DNA of 6,756 bases from Prevotella sp. UBA2755. Its GTDB lineage: Bacteria > Bacteroidota > Bacteroidia > Bacteroidales > Bacteroidaceae. Within the stretch, counting starts at the first letter, position 1. Each line of letters starts with the position of its first letter. The position numbers and the translations under genes are program-made. The notes under the pieces are model-generated. The model did no database searches. It was not told the DNA's origin and was given only the letters and a program-made list of their open reading frames with translations. The stretch lies in the NCBI GenBank assembly GCA_002353225.1, contig DEJF01000053.1, positions 1 to 6,756 on the forward strand, read 5' to 3'. This document shows, piece after piece, positions 5,366-6,756 of the stretch.

Positions 5366-5647
5366 ATGATACCACTGAAACATCTACATGTAGTTCTTGT
5401 CTACCTCACTGTCATCAACGTGGTCACTTTCTTCATGTACGGTATCGACAAGTGGAAAGCCAAGAAGTCCAAGTGGCGTATTAGAGAGACTTCATTATTG
5501 GGCTTGGCTGTACTTGGTGGAAGTATCGGTGCATGGTTAGGAATGAAAGTCTGGCATCATAAGACACTGCATAAGAAGTTCAGGTATGGTGTACCGGCTA
5601 TTATCATTATTCAGTTGTCACTAATAGGTTATCTGTTGTATAAATGA
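5366..5647 (+). CDS. DUF1294 family small membrane protein, 93 aa
   Basis: An inner-membrane protein of unknown function. The DUF1294 signature is recognisable: a first membrane helix (about 8-25, LVYLTVINVVTFFMYG), then YGIDKWKAKKSKWRIRET (a basic cytoplasmic loop with the family's D-K-x-x-A pattern), a second membrane helix LLGLAVLGGSIGAWLGM (about 45-61), the conserved W-HHKTLHKKFRYG segment (63-75), and a third hydrophobic helix to the C-terminus (76-92). The length matches the short forms of the family. The ATG at 5366 is 19 nt after the previous stop and is the first in frame. The stop overlaps the next gene's start (ATGA, 5644-5647), so translation is probably coupled. The family role is not established. 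Confidence 0.87.
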   Translation: MIPLKHLHVVLVYLTVINVVTFFMYGIDKWKAKKSKWRIRETSLLGLAVLGGSIGAWLGMKVWHHKTLHKKFRYGVPAIIIIQLSLIGYLLYK

Positions 5648-5985
5648 ACATAGAAGAATTCCGTGACTATTGCCTTTCGTTGCCAGGAGTGACAGAGGCT
5701 ACACCCTTTGAGAAGTTTTCAAGGGGTAAGTTCACTATTCTTGTGTTCTATGTCAAAGGCCACATGTTCTGTTATTTCAACATTGATGAATTCTCAGCCA
5801 TTACAGTCAAGTGCGACCCTGCTGAAATGGGAGAACTGAAGGAGCGTTATCAAGCTATTGGGGAACCGTTTAATGGAGATAAGAGATACTGGATAAGCGT
5901 ACAGTTAGGGCAAGATGTCCCTGATGATGAAGTTAAGGCATTAGTCCGCAAGTCATACGAATTAGTAAAGAGCAAGAAAAGATGA
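5644..5985 (+). CDS. YjbR/MmcQ family protein, 113 aa
   Basis: A small cytoplasmic protein with the CyaY-like fold seen in E. coli YjbR; often labelled DNA-binding, though the biochemical role is poorly defined. Family marks are the N-terminal EEFRDYCLSLPGVTEATPF (helix then the conserved Leu-Pro-Gly and Glu/Pro-Phe), a strand pair around ILVFYVKGHMFCYFNID, then AITVKCDPAEMGELKERYQAI (strand and helix), NGDKRYWISVQL (the conserved K-x-W segment) and a C-terminal helix VPDDEVKALVRKSYELVKSK. The full single domain is present. It starts within the stop of the DUF1294 gene and ends within the start of the HAD gene, each with ATGA, so all three should be made from one message. Confidence 0.88.
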   Translation: MNIEEFRDYCLSLPGVTEATPFEKFSRGKFTILVFYVKGHMFCYFNIDEFSAITVKCDPAEMGELKERYQAIGEPFNGDKRYWISVQLGQDVPDDEVKALVRKSYELVKSKKR

Positions 5986-6638
5986 GAAAGAGACTGATTA
6001 TATTCGACTTTGACGGTACGCTTGGTGATACCAGAAGGACTATTGTTACCACTATGCAGATGACCATAAAGGAGCTGCGACTGCCTGGGCGTAGTGATGA
6101 CGAATGTGCTGCCACCATTGGATTGCCCTTAGTTGGCTGTTTCAAAGCTATGTTCCCTGACCTCCAGGCAGAACAGATCGAACTATGTGCTGATACTTAT
6201 AGGAGAATCTTCAATGAGAATCAGCGTATCATCAAGCCGCAAGCATTCCCTCATGTGGTGGAAACCTTGTCAGCTCTGAAGGAACAAGGATTCACGCTTA
6301 CTATTGCATCATCCCGTTCCCATGCCTCTCTGTCTGAACTTACCAAGGATATGGGGATTTCAGAAAGTATCTCGTATCTGATTGGAGCGGATGACGTGAA
6401 GAAAGCAAAGCCCGAACCTGAGCCAGTCCTGAATACGTTATCAGCTATGAACTACGAGGCCAGCGAGACACTTGTGGTCGGGGATATGGCTGTCGATATT
6501 CTGATGGGAGCCAATGCTGGGGCTAAAACTTGTGGCGTGACTTGGGGGAACGGAACAAAAAAGGAACTTCAAGAGGCTGGAGCAGATTTTATCATTGACA
6601 GTATGAAAGAACTAATTGAAATTGCAGACAAAATATGA
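5982..6638 (+). CDS. HAD-family hydrolase, phosphoglycolate phosphatase-like, 218 aa
   Basis: A cytoplasmic haloacid dehalogenase superfamily phosphatase, subclass I with an alpha-helical cap. Motif I is DFDGTLGD (nucleophile Asp9, acid/base Asp11). The cap runs roughly from residue 16 to 85 (helices around TIVTTMQMTIKEL and CADTYRRIFNEN). Motif II is TIASSR with Ser110, motif III is Lys143 in KAKPEPEP, and motif IV is VVGDMAVDI with Asp168 and Asp172. All catalytic residues are intact, and the closest named groups are Gph or PpaX-type phosphatases. One oddity is Gly15 where most relatives have Leu/Val/Ala-Asp-Ser/Thr; it should not affect catalysis. The substrate is a small phosphate ester, probably a sugar phosphate or phosphoglycolate, but this cannot be fixed. 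It overlaps both neighbours by ATGA. Confidence 0.9.
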   Translation: MRKRLIIFDFDGTLGDTRRTIVTTMQMTIKELRLPGRSDDECAATIGLPLVGCFKAMFPDLQAEQIELCADTYRRIFNENQRIIKPQAFPHVVETLSALKEQGFTLTIASSRSHASLSELTKDMGISESISYLIGADDVKKAKPEPEPVLNTLSAMNYEASETLVVGDMAVDILMGANAGAKTCGVTWGNGTKKELQEAGADFIIDSMKELIEIADKI

Positions 6639-6756
6639 AAAAGATAATAAACCCTTGGCGCAACCACGAAGGATATAACTGTTTTGGTTGTAGTCCTGAC
6701 AACCCCATCGGACTTCACATGGAGTTCTATGAGGATGGTGACTATATCGTGAGTAC
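6635..6756 (+). CDS. PaaI-type hotdog thioesterase, 5' part only
   Basis: Only the first 40 codons are in the window; the frame is open to the end. The sequence shows the N-terminal signature of PaaI-family thioesterases: NPWRNH, then NCFGCSPDNPIGLHMEFY, where Cys-x-x-Cys and Asn-Pro-x-Gly-Leu are typical just before the hotdog sheet. Such enzymes hydrolyse acyl-CoA thioesters in the cytoplasm. The catalytic Asp/Glu region is beyond the window, so activity cannot be judged. The start overlaps the HAD stop by ATGA (6635-6638), extending the coupled operon. Confidence 0.8.
   Translation, partial: MKKIINPWRNHEGYNCFGCSPDNPIGLHMEFYEDGDYIVS

Noticed and set aside
1..6756. CRISPR array, tRNA/rRNA, riboswitch, insertion sequence or phage attachment site
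   Set aside because: No spaced repeats, RNA-gene signatures, transposase-like protein or terminal repeats were seen on either strand.

Overview
The window looks like a chromosomal segment from a member of the Bacteroidota, most likely Bacteroidales (Prevotella or Bacteroides-like). This is inferred from two perfect TAnnTTTG -7 promoter boxes of the Bacteroides type, from start codons preceded by A-rich stretches rather than clear Shine-Dalgarno sequences, and from the protein families present. Genus cannot be fixed from sequence reading alone. The window is densely coding, and no stretch over about 100 bases lacks a gene.

Layout. (1) Bases 2-674, plus strand: the 3' end of a flavodoxin-family/NADPH-dependent FMN reductase gene, followed after 4 nt by a small NTF2-like (SnoaL/DUF4440-type) protein. 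(2) Bases 706-1400, minus strand, convergent with (1): a two-gene operon with an ATGA overlap. It encodes an uncharacterised protein of about 112 aa, then a 119-aa protein that is essentially an orphan sigma-70 region 4. In the latter, the positions that normally contact the -35 element are replaced. (3) Bases 1430-1477: a compact divergent promoter. Two identical TAATTTTG boxes form the outer arms of a 14-bp inverted repeat and drive the minus pair in one direction and a GNAT acetyltransferase (1516-2106) in the other. (4) Bases 2195-4105: a 636-aa exported lipoprotein esterase of the EstA type (Ig-like N-domain plus alpha/beta hydrolase, candidate triad Ser352/Asp421/His496). Its helical C-terminal tail appears cut by a TAA stop, with related-looking sequence continuing in frame to 4135. 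(5) Bases 4164-6756, plus strand: a tightly packed run of six genes. These are a Vat-like hexapeptide acetyltransferase, a P-loop kinase-like protein, a DUF1294 membrane protein, a YjbR/MmcQ-like protein, a HAD phosphatase and the start of a PaaI-type hotdog thioesterase. The last four are joined by ATGA stop/start overlaps.

How the parts fit: most products are small stand-alone modifying enzymes (reductase, acetyltransferases, kinase-like, phosphatase, thioesterase, esterase), the usual content of a metabolic or detoxification accessory neighbourhood. No mobile element, RNA gene, CRISPR array or phage gene is visible. The most unusual unit is the divergent control region with the degenerate sigma-region-4 protein. 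It may be a small regulatory module that uses a sigma-factor fragment as a transcription regulator, possibly acting on its own promoter. That role is inference.
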